From Eurosta solidaginis (lineage: Eukaryota > Arthropoda > Insecta > Diptera > Tephritidae): a stretch of 64,000 bases of DNA. This document shows, one piece after another, positions 13,032-24,468 of the stretch. The DNA is taken from assembly GCF_040869045.1 (NCBI RefSeq), contig NC_090319.1, positions 176,116,645-176,180,644 on the forward strand, given 5' to 3'. The notes under the pieces are model-generated. The model saw only the letters and a list, made by a program, of their open reading frames with translations. It did not search any database and was not told the origin of the DNA. Numbering within the stretch: position 1 is the first letter of the stretch; the number at the start of each line of letters is the position of its first letter. The translations under genes were made by a program, and so were the position numbers.

Positions 13032-16000
13032 CAAGTAAGGAAGGCTAAGTTCGGGTGTAACCGAACATTACATACTCAGTTGAGAGCTGTGGAGACAAAG
13101 TAAGGGAAATCACCATGTTGTAAAAGGAACCTAGGGTAACCTTGGAATGTGTTTGTATGACATGTGTATCAAATGGAAGGTATTAAAGAATATTTTAAGA
13201 GGAAGTGGGCCATAGATCTATAGATGGACGCCATTTAGGGATATCGCCATAAAGGTGGACCAGGCCTGACTCGAGAATTTGTTTGTACGATATGGGTATC
13301 AAATGAAATGTGTTAATGATAATTTTAAAAGGGAGTGGGCCTAAGTTCTATAGGTGGACGTCTTTTCGAGATATCGCCATAAAGGTGGACAAGGGGTGAC
13401 CCTAGAATTTATTTTGTACGATATGGGTATCAAATAAAAGGTATTAATGAGTATTTTAAAAGAGCGTGGGCCTAAGTTCTATAGATGGACGCCTTTTCGA
13501 GATATCGCCATAAAGATGGACCAGGAGTGACTCTAGAATTTGTTTGTACGATATGAGTATCAAATGAAAGGTGTTAATGAGTAATTTAAGATGGCGTGGT
13601 CCTTAGTTCTATATGGGGACGCCTTTTCGAGATATCGCCATAAACGTGGACCAGGGGTGACTGTAGAATTTGTTTGTACTATATGGGTATCAAATGAAAG
13701 GTGTTAAATAGGTGGAGGCCTTTTCGGAATATCGTTATAAAAGTGGGCCTGGGTTGACTCTAGAATGCGTTTGTACAATATGGGTGTCAAAAGAAAAGTG
13801 TAATAAGTTTTTTAAAAGGGAGTGGGCCTTTGTTATATGGGTGCACGCCTTTTCAGGATATCGCCATAAACGTGGACCAGGGGTGACTCTAGAATGCGTT
13901 TGTACAATATGGGTATCAAACGAAAGGTGCTAATATGTATTTTAAAAGGGTGTGGGCCTTAGTTCTATAGGTGGACGCCTTTTCGAGATATCGCCATAAA
14001 GGTGGACCAGGGGTGACTCTAGAATTTGTTTGTACGATATGGGTATCAAATGAAAGGTGTTAATAACTATTTTAAAAGGGCGTGGGTCTTAGTTCTATAG
14101 GTGGACGCCTTTTCGAGATATCGACATAAAGGTGGACCAGGGGTTACTCTAGAATTTGTTTATACGATATGGGTATCAAATGAAAGGTGTTAATGAGTAT
14201 TTTAAAAGGGAGTGGGCCTTGGTTCTATAGGTGGATGCCTTTTCGAGATATCGCCATAAAGGTGGGCCAGGGGTGACTGTAGAACTTTTGTGTACGATAT
14301 GGGTATCAAATGAAAGGTGTTAATGAGTATTTTAAAAGGGTGTAGGCCTTAGTTCTATAGGTGGACGCCTTTTCGAGATATCGCCATAAAGGTGGACCAG
14401 GGGTGACTCTAGAATTTGTTTGTACGATATGGGTATCAAATGAAAGGTGTTAATGAGTATTTTAAAAGGGCGTGGGCCTTAGTTCTATAGGTGGATGCCT
14501 TTTCGAGATATCGACATAAAGGTGGAACAGGAGTGACTCTAGAATTTGTTTATACGATATGGGTATCAAATGAAAGGTGTTAATGAGTATTTTAAAAGGG
14601 AGTGGGCCTTAGTTCTATAGGTGGATGCCTTTTCGAGATATCGCCATAAAGGTGGGCCAGGGGTGACTCTAGAATTTTTTTGTACGATATGGGTATCAAA
14701 TGAAAGGTGTTAATGAGTATTTTAAAAAGGCGTGGGCCTTAGTTCTATAGGTGGACGCCTTTTCGAGATATCGACATAAAGGTGGACCAGGGGTGACTCT
14801 AGAATTTGTTTGTACGATATGGGTATCAAATGAAAGGTGTTAATGAGTATTTTAAAAAGGAGTGGGTCTTAGTTCTATATGTGAACGCCTTTTCGAGATA
14901 TCGCCATAAACGTGGACCAGGGGTGACTCTAGGATGTGTTTGTACGATATGGGTATCAAATTAAAGGTATTAATGAGGGTTTTAAAAGGGAGTGGCCCTT
15001 AGTTGTATATGTGAAGGCGTTTTCGAGATATCTACAAAAATGTGGACCAGGGTGATCCAGAACATCATCTGTCGGGTACCGCTAGTTTATTTATATATGT
15101 AATACCACGTACAGTATTCCTTCCAAGATTCCAAGGGCTTTTGATTTCGCCCTGCAAAACTTTTTCATTTTCTTCTACTTAATATGGTAGGTGTCACACC
15201 CATTTTACCAAGTTTTTTTCTAAATTTATATTTTGCGTCAATAGACCAATACAATTACCATGTTTCATCCATTTTTTCGTATTTGGAATATAATTATGGC
15301 ATTTTTTTCATTTTTCGTAATTTTCGATATCGAAAAAGTGGGCGTGGTCATAGTCGGATTTCGGCCATTTTTTATACCAATACAAAGTGAGTTCAGATAA
15401 GTACGTGAACTGAGTTTAGTAAAGATATATCGATTTTTGCTCAAGTTATCGTGTTAACGGCCGAGCGGAAGGACAGACGGTCGACTGTGTATAAAAACTG
15501 GGCGTGGCTTCAACCGATTTCGCCCTTTTTCACAGAAAACAGTTATTGTCCTAGAAGCTAAGCCTTTACCAAATTTCACAAGGATTGGTTAATGTTTGTT
15601 CGACTTATGGCATTACAAGCATCCTAGACAAATTAAATGAAAAAGGGCGAAGCCACACCCATTTTGAAATTTTCTTTTATTTTTGTATTTTTTTGCACCA
15701 TATTATTACTGGAGTTGAATGTTGGCATAATTTACTTATATGCTGTAAAGATATTAACTTTTTTTTAAAATTTGAATTAAAAAAAAATTTTTTTTTAAAA
15801 GTGGGCGTGGTCGTTCTCCGATTTTGCTAATTTTTATTAAGCAGACATAAAGTAATAAGAGTAACGTTCCTGCCAAATTTCATCATGATATCTTCAACGA
15901 CTGCCAAATTACAGCTTGCAAAACTTCAAAATTACCTTCATTTAAAAGTGGGCGGTGCCACTCCCATTGTCCAAAATTTTACCAGTTTTCTATTCTGCGT

Positions 16001-16390
16001 CATAAGCTCAACTCACTTACCAAGTTTCATCGCTTAATGCGTATTTGGTAATGAATTATCGCACTTTTTCGATTTTTCGAAATTTTCGATATCGAAAAAG
16101 TGGGCGTGGTTATTGTCCGATATCTTTCATTTTAAATAGCGATCTGAGATGAGTGCCCAGGAACCTACGTACCAAATTTCATCAAGATACCTCAAAATTT
16201 ACTCAAGTTATTGTGTTAACGGACAGACGGACGGACGGACGGACATGGCTCAATCGAATTTTTTTTCGATACTGATGATTTTGATATATGGAAGTCTATA
16301 TCTATCTCGATTCCTTTATACCTGTACAACCAACCGTTATGCAATCAAAGTTAATATACTCTGTGAGCTCTGCTCAACTGAGTATAAAAA
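13032..16390 (+). mobile_element. repeat R copy 1 (dispersed fly repeat with internal minisatellite)
   Basis: Starts CAAGTAAGGAAGGCTAAGTT and ends CAACTGAGTATAAAAA. A hairpin GTTCGG...CCGAAC lies near the start. TACTCAGTTGAGAGCT near the start is inverted as AGCTCTGCTCAACTGAGTA at the end, giving subterminal inverted repeats. The 5' half is a ~130-bp minisatellite. The 3' half has GTGGGCGTGG motifs, TTCGATATCGAAAAAGTGGG palindromes and a GGACGGACGGAC run near 16215-16245. The empty site in block B copy 1 shows insertion at an A-run with at most a couple of duplicated bases. No conserved frame spans it. I know the family as a dispersed fly repeat but cannot name its class. Confidence 0.8.
13190..15050 (+). 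repeat. 130-bp minisatellite inside R copy 1
   Basis: GGGTATCAAATGAAAGGTGT recurs at 14041, 14171, 14301, 14431, 14561, 14691 and 14821, exactly 130 bp apart. Each unit contains AGTGGGCC-TTAGTTCTATAGGTGGACGCC, TTTTCGAGATATCG and GGTGGACCAGGGGTGACTCT. About 14 units are present, with more divergent or shortened ones at the 5' side (for example near 13710). Confidence 0.95.
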
Positions 16391-16718
16391 GTAATAAATG
16401 GGAGGGGCGAAATGAATTAAAGTAATTTTGCCAAGAAAAATAACATTATGTCGCAAAAGAGCAATAAATTCGTTTATTTTAGTATTAATAATAAATTCCC
16501 CTTTTAGCTGTCAGTTGATTAAAGCTACAAACGGCAACACTTTTAACCACCGACGACACATAATTTGGCTCGTGCCTATTGTATTTCGTTGGCTAATTTC
16601 TACGAGCATTCATATGTATATATATGTCTGCATACGCGGAATTCTTTGGTCGCTTTAGAACGTAGCAAGTGGCAAGTTTTTTTCTTCTTATCTCAAGACG
16701 CTGCCACAGCATCAAAGC

Positions 16719-17067
16719 AAAAATTTTTGAATATAAAGATATTGCATGCGCGAACTTCGGTGGAAAGCAGCGGAGCGTAATAAAATTCTAGTAGGTCACT
16801 TTCACCACACCAAAAACTTTAACACAATTTTTAACATAATTTAAGCACAGAAATACACTGATTGGAGTTTTAGTGAGTAAAAGTTAAAATTCTGAACACA
16901 TTATCTGAATAAAAAGTGTACAAATAATTATTAAATAACAAATACAGACAGTGGGAGTTTAACAAATTCTGCTGTGGTAAGTGGTGAATGTGACCTACTA
17001 GAATTTTGTGAAGCTTGCCTCACACGATTTTTCGTCTATGCAATGTCTCTATATTATAATTTTTCTG
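16719..17067 (+). mobile_element. MITE F copy 2 (349 bp, exact 8-bp TSD)
   Basis: Flanked by exact ATCAAAGC copies at 16711-16718 and 17068-17075. It sits at the same block B site as F copy 1, so the two are one ancestral insertion amplified with B. The internal inverted repeat around ATTCTAGTAGGTCAC is preserved. Confidence 0.8.
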
Positions 17068-17290
17068 ATCAAAGCGACCAAAGTGTTTATTTATATCTGC
17101 CTTTACTTTGGAGTATTATTGAATATGTATGTATGTACATTTCTACTTTGGTTAATATTTTCATACATATATATTCAATGATACAATGCTCAAAAGCTGA
17201 TCGACAGGAACAGGCTTCTGTGTACATATGCACATACGTATTTAAGGGTGAAATTGATGCTAGTCAAGTGCTCTTTGACTTGGCTTATCT

Positions 17291-20200
17291 AACTACAAAC
17301 GATGAAATTGATTGCAGTGAAATTCATTTTTTTTTAGTTTTTATAGTTACTCCGAAAATATAATACATTGTGCGGAAACCAAGCAATTTAAGCAAATTTG
17401 GGTTTTTTCTTTTTAAACAGGCATGCTTAACCAACGAACCGATATCATTTCGTTACGATAATTAACGTTAATAAACGAAACAAAGTCATTTCGTTTCGTT
17501 TATTAACGTTAAGAACGTCAAATTAACTAAATGATTTTGTTTCGTTTTCTGCCATATCAAAACGAAATCAAATCGTTTATGTTGATTATTAATTTCAGAC
17601 TATGCTGGCAAAGTTGATTGATGGCGGAGTCATTAAAGGTGAAAGCATTAGCCAAGCTGATTGCAACTTTTCTTATGAATTTTGACAGTACGAACATTTC
17701 TTAGAGTATTTTTGACATTACCACCAACGAATTACACAAACAAATTACATGGAGTTTGTGTGTGTATGTTGGCTCTCTGTTAGCACCTTACGGCTTCACC
17801 ATGGCTGTAGCATTGCCAGCACAATTCAAACATAAAGTATCACGTTTTTGTTAAAGTTTTTAACGTTAACGAAAGCTTTTCGTTTCGGTTAAAAACGAGA
17901 TACAATTTAGCTTGATAATTTCTTTATCGATAATATTTCGTAGTGTTTCAACGAAAACGGTGGAAATTTTTTGATAAACGATTAGCTTAACGTTAAGGTG
18001 CATCCTTGTTTTGAAATACGTTTTAAATCGTTTGTAGTTTTTCATAGGAAAAAAAAATTTTTTTTGGTCCACTGGTTTCGGAGATATCGCTAACTCATCT
18101 CAAAAGAAACAAGAACGCAGCAATTTGGAAGCACTAAAATTACTTTTCCTATAACTACAAACGTTAAATTGATTGTAGTGAAATTCATTTTTTTGTAGTT
18201 TTTATAGTTACTCCGAAAATATAATACATTGTGCGGAAACCAAGCAATTCAAGAAAATTTAGGGTTTTTCTTTTTGAAATACGTTTTAAATCGTTTGTAG
18301 TTTTTCATAGGAAAAAAATTTTTGGTCCACAGGTTTCGGAGATATCGCTAACGCATCTCAAAAAAACCAAGAACGCAGCAATTTGGAAGCACTAAAAGTA
18401 CTTTTCCCCTAACTACAAACGATGAAATTGATTGTAGTGAAATTAATTTTTTTGTAGTTTTTATAGTTACTCCGAAAATATAATACATTGTGCGGAAACC
18501 AAGCAATTTAAGCAAATTTGGGTTTTTTCTTTTTGAAATACGTTTTAAATCGTTTGTTCGAAAAACATTTTTTTTTTGGTTCACATGTTTCGGAGATATC
18601 GCTAACGCATCTCAAAAAAACCAAGAACGCAGCAATTTGGAAGCACTAAAGTACATTTCCTATAACTACGAACGATGAAATTGATTGTAGTGAAATTCAT
18701 TTTTTTGTAGTTCTTATAGTTACTCCGAAAATATAATACATTGTGCGGAAACCAAGCAATTTAAGTAAATTTGGTTTTTTTCTATTTGAAATACGTTTTA
18801 AATCGTTTTTAGTTTTTCATACGAAAAAAAAATTTTTTTTGGTCCACAGGTTTCGGAGATATCGCTAAAGCATCTCAAAAAAACCAAGAACGCAGCAATT
18901 TGGAAGCACTAAAAGTACTTTTCCTATAACTACAAACGATGAAATTGATTGTAGTGAAATTTATTTTTTTGTAGTTTTTATAGTTACTCCGAAAATATAA
19001 TACATTGTGCGGAAACCAGGCAATTCAAGAAAATTTAGGTTTTTTCTTTTTGAAATACGTTTTAAATCGTTTGTAGTTTTTCATAGGAAAAAAATTTTTG
19101 GTCCACAGGTTTCGGAGATATCGCTAACGCATCTCAAAAAAACCAAGAACGCAGCAATTTGGAAGCACTAAAAGTACTTTTCCCCTAACTACAAACGATG
19201 AAATTGATTGTAGTGAAATTAATTTTTTTGTAGTTTTTATAGTTACTCCGAAAATATAATACATTGTGCGGAAACCAAGCAATTTAAGCAAATTTGGGTT
19301 TTTTCTTTTTGAAATAAGTTTTAAATCGTTTGTTCGAAAAACATTTTTTTTTTTGGTCCACAGGTTTCGGAGATATCGCTAACGCATCTCAAAAAAAACC
19401 AAGAACGCAGCAATTAGGAAGCACTAAAATTACTTTTCCTATAACTACAAACGATGAAATTGATTGTAGTGAAATTAATTTTTTTGTAGTTTTTATAGTT
19501 ACTCCGAAAATATAATACATTGTGCGGAAACCAAGCAATTTAAGCAAATTTGGGTTTTTTCTTTTTGAAATACGTTTTAAATCGTTTGTTCGAAAAACAT
19601 TTTTTTTTTTGGTCCACATGTTTCGGAGATATCGCTAACGCATCTCAAAAAACCAAGAACGCAGCAATTTGGAAGCACTAAAAGTACTTTTCCTATAACT
19701 ACAAACGATGAAATTGATTGTAGTGAAATTCATTTTTTTGTAGTTTTTATAGTTACTCCGAAAATATAATACATTGTGCGGAAACCAAGCAATTTAAGCA
19801 AATTTGGGTTTTTTCTTTTTGAAATACGTTTTAAATCGTTTGTAGTTTTTCATAGGAAAACAATTTTTTTTGGTCCACAGGTTTCGGAGATATCGCTAAC
19901 GCACCTCAAAAAAACGAAGAACGCACAATTTGGAAGCACTAAAAGTACTTTTCCTATAACTACAAACGATGAAATTTATTGTAGTCAAATTCATTTTTTT
20001 CTAGTTTTTATAGTTACTCCGAAAATATAATACATTGTGCGGAAACCAAGCAATTTAAGCAAATTTGGGTTTTTCTTTTTGAAATACGTTTTAAATCGTT
20101 TGTAGTTTTTCATAGGAAAACATTTTTTTTTTGCCCACAGGTTTCGGAGATATCGCTAACGCATCTCAAAAAAACCAAGAACGCAGCAATTTGGAAGCAC

Positions 20201-21199
20201 TAAAGTACATTTCCTATAACTACGAACGATGAAATTGATTGTAGTGAAATTAATTTTTTTGTAGTTCTTATAGTTACTCCGAAAATATAATACATTGTGC
20301 GGAAACCAAGCAATTTAAGTAAATTTGGTTTTTTTCTATTTGAAATACGTTTTAAATCGTTTTTAGTTTTTCATACGAAAAAAAATTTTTTTTTTGGTCC
20401 ACAGGTTTCGGAGATATCGCTAAAGCATCTCAAAAAAACCAAGAACGCAGCAATTTGGAAGCACTAAAAGTACTTTTCCTATAACTACAAACGATGAAAT
20501 TGATTGTAGTGAAATTTATTTTGTTGTAAATTTTATAGTTACTCCAAAAATATAATACATTGTGCGGAAAACAAACAATTTAAGTAAATTTGGGTTTTTT
20601 CTTTTTGAAATACGTTTTAAATCGTTTGTAGTTTTTCATAGAAAAAAAAAAATTTTTTTTTTTTGGTCCACAGGTTTCGGAGATATCGCTATCGCATCTC
20701 AAAAAAACCAAGAACGCAGCAATTTGGAAGCACTAAAATTACTTTTCCTATAACTACAAACGATGAAATTGATTGTAGTGAAATTCATTTTTTTGTAGTT
20801 TTTATAGTTACTCCGAATATATAATACTTTGTGCGGAAACCAAGCAATTTAAGCAAATTTGGGTTTTTTCTTTTTGAAATACGTTTTAAATCGTTTGCAG
20901 TTTTTCATACGAAAAAAAATTTTTTTTAGTCCACAGGTTTCGGAGATATCGCTAACGCATCTCAAAAAAACAAAGAACGCAGCAATTTGGAAGCACTAAA
21001 AGTACTTTTCCTATAACTACAAACGATGAAATTGATTGTAGTGAAATTCATTTTTTTGTAGTTTTTATAGTTACTCCGCAAATATAATACATTGTGCGGA
21101 AACCAAGCAATTTAAGCAAATTTGGGTTTTTTCTTTTTGAAATACGTTTTAAATCGTTTGTAGTTTTTCATACGAAAAAAATTTTTTTTTGCTCCACAG
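17291..21199 (+). repeat. satellite array A3, forward, interrupted by MITE M
   Basis: About 12.5 units of the 263-bp satellite. A three-unit higher-order pattern is visible: the variant CAATTCAAGAAAATTTAGG, a short GGAAAAAAATTTTTGGTCC block and CTTTTCCCCTAACTAC recur about 780 bp apart (near 18250-18415 and 19020-19190). The array ends at CTCCACAG, where block B copy 3 begins. Confidence 0.92.
17418..18008 (+). mobile_element. hAT MITE M copy 2 (591 bp)
   Basis: Same length and ends as copy 1, and at the same satellite position. The flanks are TTTTTAAA on the left and TTTTGAAA on the right, one substitution from the copy 1 target duplication. It is a duplicate of the copy 1 insertion made when the satellite-plus-B unit was amplified, not an independent hop. 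The right terminus has one change (CATCCTTG for CATCCCTG). Confidence 0.9.
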
Positions 21200-23718
21200 C
21201 GCCGCTTTCAATTGCCGATACTACATAATCCATAAGCGCCTTTGTACCATTAGCAAAATTGGGAAATACGAAGACGCCCGGTTGGGTATTCCAAACAATG
21301 GTTTTTGCACAGCAAATGGGTTCTTTGAATAATTCTCTCGATTTAAATTACAAGCATATTAAAGTTTTTGAATGTGCAAGTAAATATTGTTGCTTACAAT
21401 TCATATGTTCAAAAATAAAACAAACTTAATTTCAGCATACCCCTTCTAACAAAAATTATTCTTACGCTCAAGCAAATGTACGTACATACATAAATATGTA
21501 TGTATGTTCATATGCAAGCTAAGAAATGTATGAACATGATAATGTATCTGCTATGACGATCGGAGCGTATAAAAAAACTTAGATATATATGCAAACACAT
21601 ACATATATTCTTAAATTAAAGATCAACCAACACCCCCACTTCACACCCTCCTCATTGATACCAATATATCCAAGCATAAGCTAACATATGTATGTTTGTA
21701 CATTCACATGTTCAAAAACAAAACAAACTTCTATTCAACCAACCACTTCCAACAAAAATTATTCATACGTGCAAGCATGTGTAGATACATACATATGTAT
21801 GTTCAAATGCAAATCACAAAATCCTGAAAACTAGCTTCCTCTTTTTCATTCATAATGCTTCTTCTTAAGTTGTCCAAATTGGTGATGCAATTTGGCAACA
21901 TGGCATTTGATAAAATCGTCAAAAGAAAATTTTTTGTGATTTTATAAATTCCAACTTCGATGCATATTGAGGGCTTTCGTTATAACGCGCATAACTACTT
22001 CCATAACTCGGCATTTTTCCTATGAAATAATACCAAACTATTTATATGCCCTAATCGAAGTAATAATATGGTAGTAAAAAATGCAAATAAAGATGCGCAG
22101 ATATTGCCCAATAAATGCCCAGTAACGTATTAGCAATATAATCTAAAAATTTTCATGCATTGTTCATATATGTACATTTTTGCAAATAATTTTCCAATAT
22201 GCCGAATTGCCGAGTTGACAGAGCTTATGGAAATTTTAATTTGCTATTGAAAAACCTGATCTTATTCTGTCGAAAAATTGTTGGCGCAGTCGAACAACCA
22301 AGTTTTCAGCAGCTGTGTTGCAGTTAATACATAAAAGTCGAGTTTTGCCCGTTTCTGGCCCGAATTCGCACTGTGACGTCATATTGTATATGCTGACTTG
22401 TTTATCACATGCCAGTACAAAGTAAGAATTTTACACTATTTTCATAGATAAAAAGTAATAAATGGGAGGGGCGAAATGAATTAAAGTAATTTTGCCAAGA
22501 AAAATAACATTATGTCGCAAAAGAGCAATAAATTCGTTTATTTTAGTATTAATAATAAATTCCCCTTTTAGCTGTCAGTTGATTAAAGCTACAAACGGCA
22601 ACACTTTTAACCACCGACGACACATAATTTGGCTCGTGCCTATTGTATTTCGTTGGCTAATTGCTACGAGCATTCGTATGTATATATATATGTCTGTATA
22701 CGCGGATTTACATAAATTCTTTGGTCGCTTTAGAACAGAGCCGGCCAAAAGTTGCACATTGTGCAACTTGAGTTCGTATTTTCACACAGACACTAACGAT
22801 GTGCAATCACGGTCGTTTGCTTTCGCTTGTCACTCACTAAAATCAACAGTGAATGCAAAAGGAAAAGTCCATGCTACTTTTTGGGCACATAATAAAAACA
22901 ATATGCTGCAAGGTTAAAGTGACTTTTAATACGTTTTAGTTAGTATTATTAAGTTCCTTTGAACATACATATTAATATTGACAATTTAAATATTAATAAT
23001 AATTAATTAATTATTAATAAATATTGACAATTTAATATATGTAACTTTTTGTACGTTCTACCTAGTTTTATTAATTTGCATACATTTTTTTTTATTGAAT
23101 AGCTTTATGTTTTGAAAATATGTATTTCTATCTTTACATTTACTTTGTTTTATAGCTCCTTCTTAATGAAAAAGTGATTTTTTTAAGTAAATTTTGCATT
23201 GAAGAAACACCAAAACTTTATTTATAAAAAGTTTTATCTGGCTAGCTCGACCTCCACGTTCTTACTTATATGAATTTTAGTAAATATTGTTAGGATTAGC
23301 TTGAAATCAAATAACCAGAGTCCTTTTTAATTTCGAACTTCACAGTCCACATTTTCTTTTAGCACCCTGTGGGGAATTGTCACTCAATTTTTACACACAC
23401 TTATGCAATTGTTTTAGGATTTGTGTGGCCGGCTCTGCTTTAGAACGTAGCAAGCGGCAAGTTTTTTTCTTCTTATCTCAAGACGCTGCCACAGCATCAA
23501 AGCGACCAAAGTGTTTATTTATATCTGCCTTTACTTTGGAGTATTATTGAATATGTATGTATGTACATTTCTACTTTGGTTCATATTTTCATACATATAT
23601 ATTCAATGATACAATGCTCAAAAGCTGATTGACAGGCACAGGCTTCTGTGTACATATGCACATACGTATTTAAGGGTGGAATTGATGCTAGTCAAGTGCT
23701 CTTTGACTTGGCTTATCA
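21200..23718 (+). repeat. block B copy 3, with MITE H and without F
   Basis: Same satellite joints as copies 1 and 2, but it lacks MITE F (the flanks CAGCATCAAAGCGACC are directly joined near 23500) and lacks R. It carries the 702-bp MITE H at 22736. It therefore belongs to a different B subfamily, shared with the reverse-strand copies 4 and 5. Confidence 0.85.
22736..23437 (+). mobile_element. hAT MITE H (702 bp, intact copy)
   Basis: A perfect 12-bp terminal inverted repeat CAGAGCCGGCCA / TGGCCGGCTCTG and an exact 8-bp target duplication CTTTAGAA (22728-22735 and 23438-23445). Block B copies 1 and 2 hold the empty site (GGTCGCTTTAGAACGTAG). A perfect subterminal palindrome GTTGCACA-T-TGTGCAAC lies about 15 bp inside the left end. 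The termini and TSD length fit the hAT superfamily. It has no transposase. Its ends resemble those of the hAT element split between 43826 and 56782 (CAGAG-CGG), so cross-mobilisation is possible but unproven. Confidence 0.92.
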
Positions 23719-24468
23719 AACTACAAACGATGAAATTGATTGTAGTGAAATTCATTTTTTTGTAGTTTTTATAGTTACTCCGAAAATATAATACATTGTG
23801 CGGAAACCAAGCAATTTAAGCAAATTTGGGTTTTTTCTTTTTGAAATACGTTTTAATTCGTTTGTAGTTTTTCATAGGAAAAACATTTTTTTTTGGTCCA
23901 CAGGTTTCGGAGATATCGCTAACGCATCTAAAAAAAACCAAGAACGAAGCAATTTGGAAGCACTAAAAGTACTTTTCCTATAACTATAAACGATGAAATT
24001 GATTGTAGTGAAATTCATTATTTGTAGTTTTTATAGTTACTCCGAAAATATAATACATTGTGCGGAAACCAAGCACTTTAAGCAAATTTGGGTTTTTTCT
24101 TTTTGAAATACGTTTTAATTCGTTTGTAGTTTTTCATAGGAAAAACATTTTTTTTTGGTCCACAGATTTCGGAGATATCGCTAACGCATCTAAAAAAACC
24201 AAGAACGTAGCAATTTGGAAGCACTAAAAGTACTTTTCCTATAACTACAAATGATGAAATTGATTGTAGTGAAATTCATTTTTTTGTAGTTTTTATAGTT
24301 ACTCCGAAAATATAATACATTTTGCGGAAACCAAGCAATTTAAGCAAATTTGGGTTTTATCATTTTGAAATACGTTTTAAATCGTTTTTAGTTTTTCATA
24401 GGAAAAAAATTTTTTTTTTGTCCACAGGTTTCGGAGATATCGCTAACGCATCTCAAAAAACCAAGAAC
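23719..24468 (+). repeat. satellite array A4, forward, up to the inversion point
   Basis: Nearly three forward units between block B copy 3 and the orientation switch at 24468. The last unit breaks off after CCAAGAAC. Confidence 0.93.

Larger units (their letters stand above)
11804..17290 (+). repeat. block B copy 2, interrupted by repeat R and MITE F
   Basis: A close relative of copy 1 with the same left (CTCCACAG) and right (AACTACAAACG) satellite joints. It carries MITE F at the same site as copy 1 and has gained a 3.4-kb repeat R (13032-16390) between TTCATAGATAA and AAGTAATAAATGGG, a site that is empty in copies 1 and 3. R therefore inserted after copies 1 and 2 separated. Confidence 0.85.

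Noticed and set aside
13712..13933. Open frames in repeat R (also 15184-15830, 42745-43222, 54940-55284)
   Set aside because: They follow the minisatellite period or the R 3' half, differ between copies, and none is conserved as a protein.
16215..16245. GGAC-repeat runs as regulatory sites
   Set aside because: These are part of the conserved R 3' half (also near 43335 and 54830) and are a simple repeat within the element.
13032..16390. Repeat R as a Helitron
   Set aside because: R copy 4 is preceded by a T giving a TC start, but other copies lack it, and the 3' end is TATAAAAA with no CTRR and hairpin signature.
17866..18072. Minus-strand frame spanning MITE M and satellite (also 39840-40100)
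   Set aside because: It crosses a transposon boundary and reads the M terminus. The same frame appears wherever M ends.
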